The notes below the pieces were generated by a model. That model saw only the letters and a list, made by a program, of their open reading frames with translations, was not told the origin of the DNA and made no database searches. Below, piece after piece: positions 44,837 through 55,978 of a stretch of 64,000 nt of DNA (position 1 is its first letter; each line of letters begins with the position of its first letter). Source of the stretch: Armigeres subalbatus (taxonomy: Eukaryota > Arthropoda > Insecta > Diptera > Culicidae); the NCBI RefSeq assembly GCF_024139115.2, contig NC_085141.1, positions 367,063,925 through 367,127,924 of the forward strand. The letters run 5' to 3'. The translations under genes and the position numbers were made by a program.

Positions 44837-46254
44837 ATAGCCTATTCAGATTACGCCATTAATGACATAATAATTGGCGTTTCAGGGTAAATACGCTTTA
44901 TGATGTCATTATTTACTTAATATTCCATACATTTTGCGCTGTCAAAAGATACCCGCTAAAACGAATCATAGAGAATTTATTACGAACAATTATTACGAGA
45001 GAGCTTTCGTTCTAACTGGGATGCAGGGAGAAATTCAACAAAACAAAACTGACAAGCGTCACGCTCTCTTTGCCAGAGAGAAAATTCTCTCTGTTTTCAT
45101 TTCGTTTCGTAGTTGACAGTCATGCTCTTTCTGTCGCAGCAGGGTCGAATGCATGTTAGATGGAAATCTTCTGAGCGCTGAAGAATAACTCGGATTGTGA
45201 TGGTTTTGTGGAAAGCATTTTATATGATGAAAAATAATGATGATAATTATTTATTCTCAACTTATTCAACATGAATTGTTTAAAAAACAGATGCTCTCTA
45301 GAATTAACATGAAGTATTTAACTTAAACCTAGATTTAATAGAACAAATCGAATAAATTTTCAAAGTTCAAGGGCCAATGCGGAAGACAATTTAGAACGTA
45401 GGAATGGTTGTAAAACGAATTTATTTGATGAATAGACATGATTTCATAAATTGTTTCAATTCTGCTCCTTGAATGGCTTAATATACTTTGGATTTCAACA
45501 TTTTTCACGTGGGACAACTGTACGATTTGAATGGGATGTATATACAAAGTAGAATAACCTTAAATAAAACATGGATTGGTAATGCATTAATTCATCCAAA
45601 ATCCAGTTTATATTATATCACATTCACACGATTCGATTTTGTTAGAAGCTGTATCATTGATTGTCGAGTAGAACGCAATGGTTCAGTTTCCATTTTTGAA
45701 AAAAAAATTAAATTGCTGAGTTGCCCTTCATACATGGAGATACTGGTGGAAATACATTTTAGTTCAATAATATTTCTTGAAAATTGGTCCAATCGTCCTT
45801 TATTTATTTATTTGTGAGAATTCCCAAAAGTATATCTAAATTTTTCTATCAAATCTCCGTTCGATCATAGTACAGAATCAAAATACTTTTTAAACATAAA
45901 AATAAATTGAGGAACAGTCTGATTCCCCGAAAACCCAACTAATGAATGTAGCTTCGCTCATTATCCTTAATGAGAGCTTCAAATATTCTTCGAAAATCTC
46001 TTTTCATATATTTTTTTATATTTTTTTTTCGTAGAAACTTTGTTCAGAAAAAAAAAATGATTGTCGCCACACAAATGCTTGATTTCGCAAATTAAATTTT
46101 AAAACTCTCCTTGAATTCAACTCTGTATTAGCGTGCAAATGAGGAAACATGGAAACGTCAAGATATATTATCTTGCTGCAGTCTGAACACCTCGTAATAA
46201 TTGGATACCCTCTCACTTAACAAAGTCATAAATAGCCCAATCTGAATAGGCTAT
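44837..46254. mobile_element. Possible 1.42-kb TIR element
   Basis: ATAGCCTATTCAGATT at 44837 is exactly mirrored by AATCTGAATAGGCTAT ending 46254, and weaker inverse similarity extends inward (ATTAATGAC against GTCATAAAT). The interior has no transposase, only short frames. Pairing of the two ends as one element is inference. Confidence 0.35.
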
Positions 46255-46629
46255 AACGCACACTCTATTTTGTTTCTAAACAGTCGACTAAGAATCCTTC
46301 AGACCGATGTCCAATTAGTCCTACAAACAATTTAAAAATTCCATCATCTGAACTACCAAATTTTGGCTTCTTTTTGTATATTTGTGGAGGCTGGTTATAA
46401 TTGGGAAGATTAAGAACAAATAATGGGTTAAATAAACAGAAGCCTACGCTATCAATATCAATCAACTCACTGTTGGAATAATATTTCAAGGTTTTAAGAA
46501 TTATTCAACAAGAGTTATGAATAATACTATTTGAAAAATTTAAGATAAATAGACGTAATTGGAAAAGACTGACTTAATTTCAAAAACCTTGCTTTGCCAC
46601 CCTCTAATTTGCCATATTGTTTGATTGCC
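46255..46629. other. Non-coding spacer
   Basis: AT-rich with short frames only. No repeat recognised. Confidence 0.3.
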
Positions 46630-47110
46630 TCTTCTAGAACGGGGAAGGGCCGTTTGATCGAATATAATTCGACCGAATGCATTTGGTCAAAGGCCGAATA
46701 TATTATTTGGCCGAACAGACCATTAGGCCGAAAGGGTCGTTTAGCCAAAAGGGTCATTTGGCCGAAAGAGTCATTTGGTCGAAAGAGTCAATTGGCCGAA
46801 TGGGTCATTTGGTCGAAAAGGTCATTTGGTCGAAAGATTCATTTGGCTGAAAGGGTCATTTGGCCGAATAGGACATTTGACCGAGAGAGTCATTTGGCCG
46901 AATAGGACATTTGGCCGAATAGAACATTTGGTCGAATAAGACATTTGGCCGAATAGGTTATTGAGACGTCTCAATACTCACTTCGAGCTTCTCAATTTTC
47001 ACAACCTATTTCTCACTTTTCAAATAACCTATTCGGTCAAATAGGCCTCGGCCTAATGGTTTGCGCGGCCTTGTGGCATTCGGCAAATGGGTTTCGACCA
47101 AACAACGTTG
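46630..47110 (+). repeat. 17-bp minisatellite TCATTTGGCCGAAAGGG with inverted flank
   Basis: About 15 units of TCATTTGGCCGAAAGGG type run to 46950. A palindromic junction follows (ATTGAGACGTCTCAAT, 46959-46974), then diverged units in reverse sense (AACCTATTCGGTCAAATAGG) to about 47110. GAATAGGTTAT and its inverse border the junction. Relic relatives lie at 37440-37860. Confidence 0.75.
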
Positions 47111-48055
47111 ACGTGATTTAAAAAATGGTCTAACTGAATTTGTCGTAGACTAGGTATTGAGATTTCACTTGCAAATTAACATTTTTCAAAGAAACTTTCT
47201 GCTTTCGCCAAGCGATTATGATTTTGACATTGTAGAAAATTTGTATCGCCTTCACTTTCTCTGCTATAAAATTGTGGTTCTAAAAGGAACCTATTTATTT
47301 TAAATAATGCGCTTTTCGAATCACTTACAGCAATAAAACCAAAATCTTGAAAATCTTGAGAGGTAACTAAACCAAGCTACTGACGCCGTCCATGTGAATC
47401 CATTTTGCTGCGTTTCCTTTCGACGCGAGCTTGTGATTTTGGGAGAAGCCCAAGCAGCACACATGTTGCAGAAAAGTTGGAGTAACTTATATGCAATCAA
47501 ATTTGGTCACATTTGAGTTGCTGCAACCAAATCAGTGTGAGCTGTGCTACTCGGGAAGGCAACTTTCTACTTCCGCTAACAAATTATGGTTGTATGACAT
47601 TCGTCAGAAAGCCAGAATTTTGCCAGAATCAATTTGCCTGAATGCACAATTCCCCTGAAAGCCATTCGCCACAATGCACCATTTCCCAGAATTGGTCATC
47701 TCCTATTTGCCGTGCATGCGTTTACCCAGTTTGCGCAATAATTCATAACGCCATGAACTTTTAACATAACTGTGAAAAACGTCAAAAGGGAGGATCATTT
47801 AACATAAGGGATATTTTCCACAACTCAAAATTCCATTATTCCATAATAACACTTATTATCATTTAGTATATTAAGTGATACTGGCGTTTCACGCTGTGAA
47901 TATCAGACATAAATTAATGTACTCTTAGACAAACTTGTAGAGGGAAAATAGCGCTAGAAGTCCGCCATTCAACACTTTTCGGAATTTCGCCTCTGGAATG
48001 AGTTATTGGCTGAATACTAAATGATAATGAAATGATAAGTTCAATCCCTGACCTA
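47111..48055. other. Non-coding, minor degenerate repeat
   Basis: 47590-47710 holds degenerate GCCAGAATTT/TGCCAGAATC strings related in inverse sense to TTCTGGCAAATGG at 51620-51740. Otherwise no feature. Confidence 0.35.
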
Positions 48056-48059
48056 GATT

Positions 48060-48670
48060 AAAGCAATGGTGGATATGATACCTTCTTTGAAATAAGGCCA
48101 GAGTTAAGCCAATGGTGCAAGAAATTCCTTCTTTAAAAGGAAGTGCTTGCCCGGATTAAGCCAATGGTAGATGTCATTCCTTCTTTAAAAATATGCGTTT
48201 GCCAGGATTAAAGCAATGGTGGATATAATCTTTTCTTCAAAAGAAAGCTCTTCCCTGGATAAAGGCAATGATGGATGGAGGAAAGTAAGTGCTTCAAAAA
48301 AGGCGCTTCCCAGATTACGGCAATGGCGGATGTAATTCTTTCTTTTAAAAGTAGGCGCTTGTCTGGCGGATGTGATCCCTTCTTTAAAAATAGGCATTTG
48401 CCACAAATGAAGCAATGGTGGATGTGATCCCTTCTTCAAAAGTAGGCGCTTGCCCGGATTAAAGCAATGGTGGAAGTGATCCCTTCTTTAAAAACAGGCG
48501 TTTGCCAGGATTGAAGCAATGGTGGATATGATCCCTTCTACAAGAGAAGGCGCTTGCCCGGATTAAGGCTATGATGTATGTAATTCCTTCCTTAAAAGTA
48601 TGTGCTTGTCCGGATTAAGGCAATGGTGGATGTGATCCCTTCTTTGAAAATAGGCGTTTGCCAGAAATGA
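48060..48670 (+). repeat. Minisatellite of about 50-62-bp units
   Basis: Units contain GGCGTTTGCCAGGATTAAAG, CAATGGTGGATGTGAT and CCCTTCTTTAAAA, and recur more than ten times. It shares its core with 21180-21840 and with the heads of the composite repeats near 6400 and 49800. Confidence 0.7.
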
Positions 48671-48785
48671 ACAGAGAACCAACAGATGTTTGCTTGGGAC
48701 TAGCACTCATCTTCAATGTACAAGTACTGGTAAACTCATTCGTTAGGTCATACTGGCGCCTGCCACGTCAGAATGCAAGTCAATG

Positions 48786-49100
48786 TAGGGAAGGGGGAGG
48801 ACATGATGATGTAATCACTCGCCCACTGCAAGCCGAATATACCTCTGAAGTTGCCACGAGATCATACGGAATTTATTGGAATGGGTTAGGTTCGAGAGGC
48901 AGAGGTTCGTCTTGGTTAACGAGCTGCCAATGTTATAGATAGAAGAAAGCAACTGATGGAATTTCTAATTGGATGTAGGAAACGAGCTTTTTAGTTCATT
49001 TCCAATTCTAGCAGCTACTGCTAGAATAGTCAAGTTGAAGGTATAGGGATAGAAATGGAAACGGTATGGAAGTCCATTTCCAGTTCTAGCGATTGCTAGA
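48786..49100 (+). repeat. Dispersed repeat, fuller copy of 13843-14082
   Basis: Contains GATGATGTAATCACTCGCCC, ACTGCAAGCC, GGTTCGAGAGGCAGAGGTTC and AACGAGCTGCCAATG. It continues with duplicated TTCCAATTCTAGCAGCTACT and TTCCAGTTCTAGCGATTGCT motifs. No open frame. Confidence 0.65.
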
Positions 49101-49629
49101 ACATGAGAAATATAGAGAAAGATACAAAGTAGGAGAAAGGAACGGACCTGACTACCAAGCCCGTTTTTAAATTGATTTAAATCCGCCAGCGATTAAAAAT
49201 CGTTCGAAAATCGTATCTTGGTTTGAAGCATTTACAGTTACATTTTAAACACTTTTTCCTTACTACAATGAAACCATAACACCAAATAGGGGATATAACC
49301 TGACTGTTGACAATTAGCTTATATTAGTAAAGAATAATAATTGAATGAAAATTCTGTGTTTATTATCGTTTGAGTACAAAATTTGAGAAGTTGTCGTCTA
49401 CTGTTTTCACGTGAAAAGTTTTCACATGAAAATTGCAATCATAATCGCCTGATAATGATTCAGCACAACATTGCTAGTGATATTGACCAATCGTAGATAT
49501 GATTCAGTTTTTCAAATGAAGTCTGCGTCTGGAATGAGGCGAAGAAATATGTTATCCATTCGTAAACACTCTGTTTGGTTTTAGACAAATATGAATGTAT
49601 TTTTTTATCCCTTTTATGAAAATGAAAGC
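49101..49629. other. Non-coding spacer
   Basis: AT-rich. No gene or repeat recognised. Confidence 0.3.
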
Positions 49630-51440
49630 TTTATGTACCCGGCCTTGCTCGGAATTGCCAGTTTGATTCGCAGTTTTTTTTTCACAATCGGAAAATGAAT
49701 AAACCAATTGGTCAACAGGATAATTGCGTTTTCTTATCGATACTTCATCATTTGATCAGAAGAAGGCAGATTTCATTTGAAAACATTGACTGGTTTTGAA
49801 GAAGGAGCAAACCCATAATCGCCATATTCCGGGCAAACGTTTATTTCTAAAGAAGGAAAAACATCCACCGATGCCTTATTCCGGGCAAACGTCTATTTTA
49901 AAGAAGGGATCACATTCACCATCCAGAAGGAAACACATTAATCATTGCTTGTCACTGGGCAACCATAATTTCAATAAATGGTTAAATTGATCGATAACTA
50001 AACAATACAATAATGGGTTCAGAAGTTAGGCTGGAGCATACACACAAACATACAAACATTGAGTTTTATATATCTCGGGTACTTATTCAAAAGTGACGTA
50101 TGTGATTTTGTAAACAAAGATGCATACGTCGATTTGTCAAATATGATGGCACTCCTACGCAAACCAACACAACGAACATGTAGCCGAAACCTCCCCTACC
50201 TGTATGTGGCGATGGTTTGCGTGGGAGTGCTATCAGATTGCAGAAATCAACGTTTAAATTTTTGTTTACAAAATCACATACGTCACATACGTTGAATAAG
50301 TATCCGAGATATATAGATAGCTAATAGCTATATGTATTCGGCTTTGCTAGGGACTGAAAAGTAAATTATTCAATTAAAATGTCCAATGCTGTAGCACAAA
50401 ACCCACAGAGGTAGATCTACCGCTCATAGAATTGTTCCTTTGTATCAATCTATTTTTATATATTTGTTTGGCCCTTCTACCTTTTCAATAAACATCTTCC
50501 AAAAATAGAGAATAAGTGTACCAAATCTGGTTGTAATTTATCCTGGGAGTTACACTGAATTGCTCTTTTTCTAAAGACAACCCTTCCCCCTTACCCTCCC
50601 TTTTTCCCAATGATCATCCCACCCCTTTGTTATCTTCTCCTTGGGATAGAAAATGTGTACACCAATTTTGGTTGAAATCGGTCCTGGGAGTTAGGTGTTA
50701 CACTGAATTGCTCTTTTTCTAAATACAACCCTTCCCCCTTACCATCCCTTTTTCCCAATGATCATACCACCCTTTGTTATTTTCTCCTTAGGATAGAGAA
50801 TGTGTGTACCAAATTTGGATGAAATCGGTCCAGGGGTTCAAAAGATACACTGAATTGCCAGTTTTCAGAACAATACCCTCCCCAGCCCCTCCTCTTTACC
50901 AAATTACACTTCCATATGATCGACTACTCTTAGTGAATATGTGTACAAAATTTGGTTGATATGGGTACTGGGGGTTGGGAGTTACACTGAATTGCTCGTT
51001 TTATAAAGACAACCCCTCCCCCATACCCTCCCTTTTTTTACAATGACCGCCCCACCCGCTTTGTTATCTTTTGTTTAGGGTAGAGAATGTTTGTATCAAA
51101 TTTGGTTGAAATCGGTGCAGGGGTTCAGAATTTACTCTGAATTACCCGTTTTCTGAACCATACCCCTCCCTCCAGACCCCTCCCCCCTTTCAAAGATTAC
51201 ACTCTCATATGATCGCCTCCTCGTAGTGAATATGTGTACAAAATTTGGTTGAAATCGGCCCTAGGAGATGCAAGTTACACATAATTGTTCGTTTTCTAAA
51301 CAAAACCCCTCCCCCTTTTCTAAATGACCCTCCCACCCCCTTTGTCAACTTCCCCTGAGGATAGAGAACGTGTGTACCAAATTTGGTTGAATTCGGCCAA
51401 GTGGTTCAGAAGTAGTTAGCGAACATACATACATAGATTG
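49630..51440 (+). repeat. Composite dispersed repeat, copy B, with seven about 142-bp units
   Basis: The head at 49640-49970 matches 6215-6540. After a nested MITE, units with TTTGGTTGAAATCGG occur near 50528, 50669, 50815, 50955, 51100, 51247 and 51384, a regular spacing of 137-147 bp. Each carries ACTGAATTGCTCGTTTT and a CCCTCCCCC-rich half. The end AAGTAGTTAGCGAACATACA, then TACATAGAT resembles non-LTR 3' tails. No protein encoded. Confidence 0.7.
50074..50308. mobile_element. 235-bp foldback MITE nested in composite repeat
   Basis: CTCGGGTACTTATTCAA is mirrored by TTGAATAAGTATCCGAG. Inverse homology continues through GTGACGTATGTGATTTTG, GTAAACAAA and CTCCYACGCAAACCA, giving arms near 95 bp. 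Flanked by TATAT. A half copy lies at 2607-2700. Confidence 0.8.
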
Positions 51441-52115
51441 ATTTTTATATATATAGATAGAAGATAGATAGAAGAAGAAGAAGATTATACCGAAAATCCC
51501 TTCATTAGTAAATAATGCCAAATCCCCGTTATGCAAAACTACCTTTTTTATATAATTCTTTTTTTATTCATTAGCCACCAATAATAATCGTTACTTCCAG
51601 TCTTACTATTCCTGGGGAATTGTACATTCTGGCAAATGATTTATTCTGAGGAATGGCTTTCTGGCATATGGTCCATTCTAGAAAATGAGTTTCTGGAAAA
51701 AAACCTTTCTGGCAAATGGTTTTCTGGCAAATGTCATACAATCCAAATTATTATTTGAAATTTGAACAAAATCTGTCTCGGAAACCAATTTATTCTCCGT
51801 GATGATAATATTCAATCATTATCACATAATTACTCCCCTTTTCATTTCTGGCTTGTGATTCGTGTACGAAAACCCTTTTCTTTTGCGAGTGTAGCCATGA
51901 CCCTGAAAATATTCGTTTTTGCGTACCTTTCTTCGTCGTTCGTATTCGGCTGGTGTTGATGTACTTGATGACGGCTTCGATTCCTTCTGACAGCGTGCTT
52001 GACCGACTTGTTCGGTAACATGAGGCAGAGCGCCGGTCTGAATCTTACGGCTAGCGCCAGACGGAAATCTTTCCGCTTCGGTTGTTGTCGCGTTTGACGA
52101 TGTTTTTCGGGCCTT
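51441..52115. other. Non-coding, with an unassigned minus-strand open stretch
   Basis: 51620-51740 holds degenerate TTCTGGCAAATGG units. From 52115 down to 51822 the minus strand is open for 98 codons (includes EAERFPSGASRKIQTG and EYERRRK). There is no in-frame ATG at its start, and a donor-like AAAG|GTACGC falls inside it. I do not recognise it. Its upstream end coincides with the MITE border, so an older sequence may have been interrupted. Confidence 0.3.
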
Positions 52116-52322
52116 CACTCTAACTTTTATTTACTCATTTACTGAGTAAAATTGTTTTGCCGTTTCTTTTCTTCCCATACAAATTATACTCAATTTCCGT
52201 CAAAAGTAGACTACTCATAGTTTTAAGTAGTTCCGCTTTTGACGGAAATTGAGTAAAATGTTCGTGGGAAGAAAAGGGCAATACAATTTTACTCAGTGAC
52301 TGGGTAGATGAAAGTTAGCGTG
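52116..52322. mobile_element. 207-bp palindromic MITE
   Basis: CACTCTAACTTTTATTTAC on the left corresponds to CACGCTAACTTTCATCTAC read inward from the right. The inner arms CTCAATTTCCGTCAAAAG and CTTTTGACGGAAATTGAG are perfect inverses around a 30-bp loop. No coding. Confidence 0.85.
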
Positions 52323-53551
52323 TTGCTACCGTCGCCTCCGCTACCTCCTTCTCTCACCAGCTTTGGTGCCGTGCCTCATTTCGTTTCGTTTCAGCTCAAA
52401 CCGGTGCAGTCCGAACCGAACGGTGCGCGTGTTAAACATGAATCGCGCGTGCCAGACACTGCTTCTTTTATACACAAAGAAAATCTTGTGGTGTACCAAA
52501 AGGTCCGTAACTTACATCGATCTGATGTCCGTGTTGGAAATGCATTAACAGGATTGGTTACGACAGGGCAGCACAATAAGATCTATAATAAGCATAGTGA
52601 GAATGATTGCAAAGGCGTGGTTTTCGGCAGTGACAGTTGATAGTCCATAGCAAATTTCCCTAAAAATGTTCATTTAGTGCGATTTTTTTGTTGATTTTAG
52701 AGCTTGCACTCCTAACGAAACAGTTCACCTTTGGGTAATACACGCGCCCCGTCAACAATCTGGCGAGATTATTACCCGTCGGTTATAACGTTATCCGTCA
52801 GCCATTCCTACCAGCCACGTCATTCGGTGACCGAACAATCCATTGGCAATACGGCAGGTACCGCCATTTTTACTGAATTCAACGCATCGCGCCCTCCAAC
52901 CATACCAATCGGCCATTTCGGCGAATCTTGTCATCCACCTGTCAATCCGGATAGCTTCTATATCAGATGGTCCAATCAAGCTACGTGCGTCGTGATTCAT
53001 CGGCAATACATCGAGCTCCGTATTTAGTCAACCCATCTTGAGCATCCGTCAACAAATCGTGTGAGTAGTGTAATCATCCGTCGGCCATTTCGACAATCAT
53101 GCTATATATAGGGCCATCCACAAGCAAACCGGACCAGCCTTCGCAGAAAGAACCGACGAAACCGTCAACTTTAGTCGACAGCCTAGCGGGAAACGCCATC
53201 CGTCCGCCAAACTTCAACAAACGACCCGAGCTTCATCGGCCAGCACGCGCCGTCGCGTCATTAAACTGCCAATTTCGTTCTCGGTCTGCCTTGTCATCCG
53301 TCGACCGAACCGTCAAGCCATGCTACCCGTCGGATAATTCATCAAGCCGAGTCCCACTGATCTGGTTGCTATTAAAAATTGGCGAAATCGGACTATGAGT
53401 TAGAACACGCTAAAAAACACTCATTTATATTTTTAAATATTTTTTTAGCACGAGTAAGGCACCTACACGGCTAGGTGGATTATTCAGGTTTTTTAACAGA
53501 TTTGGGAATTACGTGGTTTTAATTTACGTGGTTTTAATTTACGGGATACGT
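52323..53551. other. CCGTC-rich low-complexity region
   Basis: From 52730 to 53350 strings such as ATCCGTC, GGCCATTTCGGCGAA and CATCCGTCGGCCATTTCG recur irregularly, suggesting a decayed repeat of the GGCC-TTTCG type. The overlapping frames are compositional. 52330-52640 is unique-looking, without a recognised gene. Confidence 0.35.
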
Positions 53552-53767
53552 ATATCTCGCGTCTAAGCCATGCGGGGCTACAAAGCAAGACCATGCTTAG
53601 GGTGGCTGGGTTCGATTCCCGGTATGCCGGTTCAGGCAATTTTCGGTTTGGATATTGTCTCGGCTTTCCTGGGCATAAAAGTATCATCGTGTTAGCCTCA
53701 TGATATACGACTGCAGAAATGATAACTTGTCCTAGAAACCTTGCAGGTAATAACTGTGGAAGTGCTA
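53552..53767 (+). mobile_element. tRNA-headed SINE, 3'-truncated
   Basis: Begins in a shortened head (TAAGCCATGCGGGGCTACAA, A-box region with a deletion) and keeps the B-box GGGTTCGATTCCCGG and the GGGCATAAAAGTATCATCGT body. It ends at AACTGTGGAAGTGCTAA without the usual 3' segment or GAA tail. Confidence 0.8.
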
Positions 53768-54080
53768 ACACAGGGGAACAAAATTTATCTTTTTGCTGGT
53801 CCTCAGAACCAATTGATGTGTCTTCAGTAGATTTTGGCTCGCTGAATCCGAATCTGAGAATTGAGATATGGCTAGATTAATACAGCTAATTTGAAGAAAT
53901 TGGCATTTTTCGAAGGATTTTCATGAAGCATATAAACTTAATTTAAGGTCAATCAATACCCGAAACGGTATAAGCACATCTGATCTAATGAATTTCCATC
54001 AGATTTGCACGTTACAATTCGGTTTTCCTTGAATTTAAGTTAAGAAAATTATTTTGAGCTTTTTAGTGGAATGTTTTCAC
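53768..54080. other. Non-coding spacer
   Basis: AT-rich, with no recognised feature. Confidence 0.3.
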
Positions 54081-54297
54081 CTGTCATAAGACGAGTTTAA
54101 ACAATCCCATTGAATTCCACCACTTAATTGTATCCTGACAGATACGTATTTCGACCTCAACAGTAAGGCCGTCTTCAGTGTCTCGTACTTGACTCGACTT
54201 CGAAGTCGGCCTTACTGTTGAGGTCGAAATACGTATCTGTTAGGATACAATTAAGTGGTGGAATTCAACGGGATTGTACAAACTCGTCTTATGACAG
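54081..54297. mobile_element. 217-bp palindromic element with hammerhead-like core
   Basis: The left arm 54081-54170 and right arm 54208-54297 are inverse copies with few changes (CTGTCATAAGACGAGTTT at both ends; TTCGACCTCAACAGTAAGGC inside). The 37-bp centre differs. A hammerhead-ribozyme-like fold reads on the minus strand of the left arm (separate entry). I recall the GTTGAGGTCGAAATACGTAT string as widespread in mosquito repeats. Confidence 0.85.
54137..54182 (-). ncRNA. Hammerhead ribozyme-like motif, one core deviation
   Basis: Read 5' to 3' on the minus strand, GACA (54182-54179) can pair with UGUC (54140-54137) as stem I. CUGAAGA (54178-54172) matches the CUGANGA core. One extra C (54171) follows. 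GGCCU (54170-54166) and AGGUC (54157-54153) form stem II with an 8-nt loop. GAA plus A (54152-54149) matches GAAA. AUACGUAU (54149-54142) is self-complementary, giving stem III only without a loop or between two molecules. C at 54141 would be the cleavage-site base. The extra C between A9 and stem II is not canonical, so activity is doubtful. Small type I hammerheads with very short stem III are known from Penelope-like elements. Confidence 0.35.
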
Positions 54298-55917
54298 TTG
54301 AATTTAAGTTCAGTGAAATAATTTAAAAACATTCCATGCAAGTCCGTTTCAAAAACTTGCATGCAAACGCAATCAGCACCAGTTCGAAGTCACCAAAAAT
54401 TCAACAACATGCGGCCAGAGGAACTGGGATATGAAAATATTGAATGAAGTATAGAGATACTAGTCAGTTTGTTCTTATATGTTTCATTCGACTTTTAATA
54501 AAATATACTTTTTTTTATTTTCAACATTTCTCCTAAAATGTTATTCTGCTCGACTTCTGATTGTTTTTCTTTCGATCGATCAACTTCCAATAACTACACG
54601 TAATCCGTAATCATGTTGCAATCCTGTTGTGCTAGAATATAGTGCGAATATGATGATCCAGAAAGTTCTTTTCGTTTAATCAACAAGTAAACAGATCGGA
54701 TTGCACTTTGAACAAATTCAAATCCTCTACTAAATCCCACACCAGAGCATTCAAGCCACATTGACTAATTAAATACATTCCAGCACTCGGGAAATAAGTT
54801 GAAACTTAAACATTTTGTAACTTCATCGTAAATTTTCTCATTCATGCCGTTGTTTTGTTAAATTAGAGAAATATCAGAGTGCAAAATAGGCGGATCATTC
54901 AACCATATGCTCAGGTAACTGTAACATGTTGAACAGCACACAAGGGAGCGGAGCCGAAGTTTTTTTTTTCGGGCGCATTACTTTGCGTCTTAGCACATAA
55001 CAAAGCTTGATAAAACTAGTGAACTTTTTCCCGTTTCACTGTTATAAGCTGACCATAGATAAAAGAAATTGCATTGGGATTATTGCAAAATCCATGCAGC
55101 ATTTTCAACGCGAATCAAATCAAAAGTCCGCCACGCACGAGTAGGTTGTTGACGTTTTCCGGTTTCTGTTGCGTAGCGTCAACGTCAACGTCGCTTCAGC
55201 TTGTATGCAATCATACACAAGAAGGATCGAATTCGTTGATTGATTTAGCTTATTGTTAATTTTCCACCCACATCATTGGAATGATCATAAATAGCAGGAA
55301 TAATCAAAACATATAGAACTGCGTACAGTTCTCGTACTTGCTTTATTCGAATGAACATAATAAAGGGGCTTCAAATGACAGTAAATACACCATACCACTT
55401 GAACAATTATTGAAAATTTATCGCGCCAGAGGAAATACAATATCATATTACATACAGAACTTACTTCAATGAAAACATTATTTTTTTTGCTTGGACAAAC
55501 TATTATATTGAATTCTTTTTACTTTCCTCTCAAAACCGTTCACAGATAATTACCAGGCTTGTATACAAGTCTTCGAAAAAGGCTTGCATAAAACATATTT
55601 TTAAATAACTTTCACTTACTAAAATTGTACATAAATCACACTTATTATGTTTAACTTGTTCAAAATGCACCACATTTCGAAAGATTAGATGTTTGTGATC
55701 CATTTTGGACGTTGATTGACTAGTAATTCTTTCTATAGAGTTAACGATAGCTTTTCTAAAATGCTCAAAATAATTGATTTTACGACGTTTATTGAGGTAT
55801 ATCTCAAAATCTCGACGTGTTAGAGAAAATCTGAAGTCAGATTCGAATTCAGCAAGCAAAAATCTCCTAGGGACACATTATTTGGTGTTAGGGACAAAAT
55901 CTTGTTGAGCTGTGTAA
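54298..55917. other. Non-coding, no feature recognised
   Basis: AT-rich. A T run with GGGCGC near 54960-54980. The 109-codon minus frame at 55530-55859 has no domain I recognise. Confidence 0.3.
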
Positions 55918-55978
55918 TTGAACACTAAGCTACGATGCGGCAATGCCCCAGTGGGGGATGTAATGCCAATTAAGAAGT
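55918..55978 (+). repeat. SINE 3' fragment
   Basis: GAACACTAAGCTACGATGCG, then GCAATGCCCCAGTGGGGGAT and GTAATGCCAATTAAGAAG matches the 3' end of the tRNA-headed SINE on the + strand. The head is missing. Confidence 0.7.

Noticed and set aside
51822..52118. 98-codon minus frame as a gene exon
   Set aside because: It opens on GTG at a MITE border with a stop just upstream and no ATG. A donor-like site inside it is weak evidence alone.
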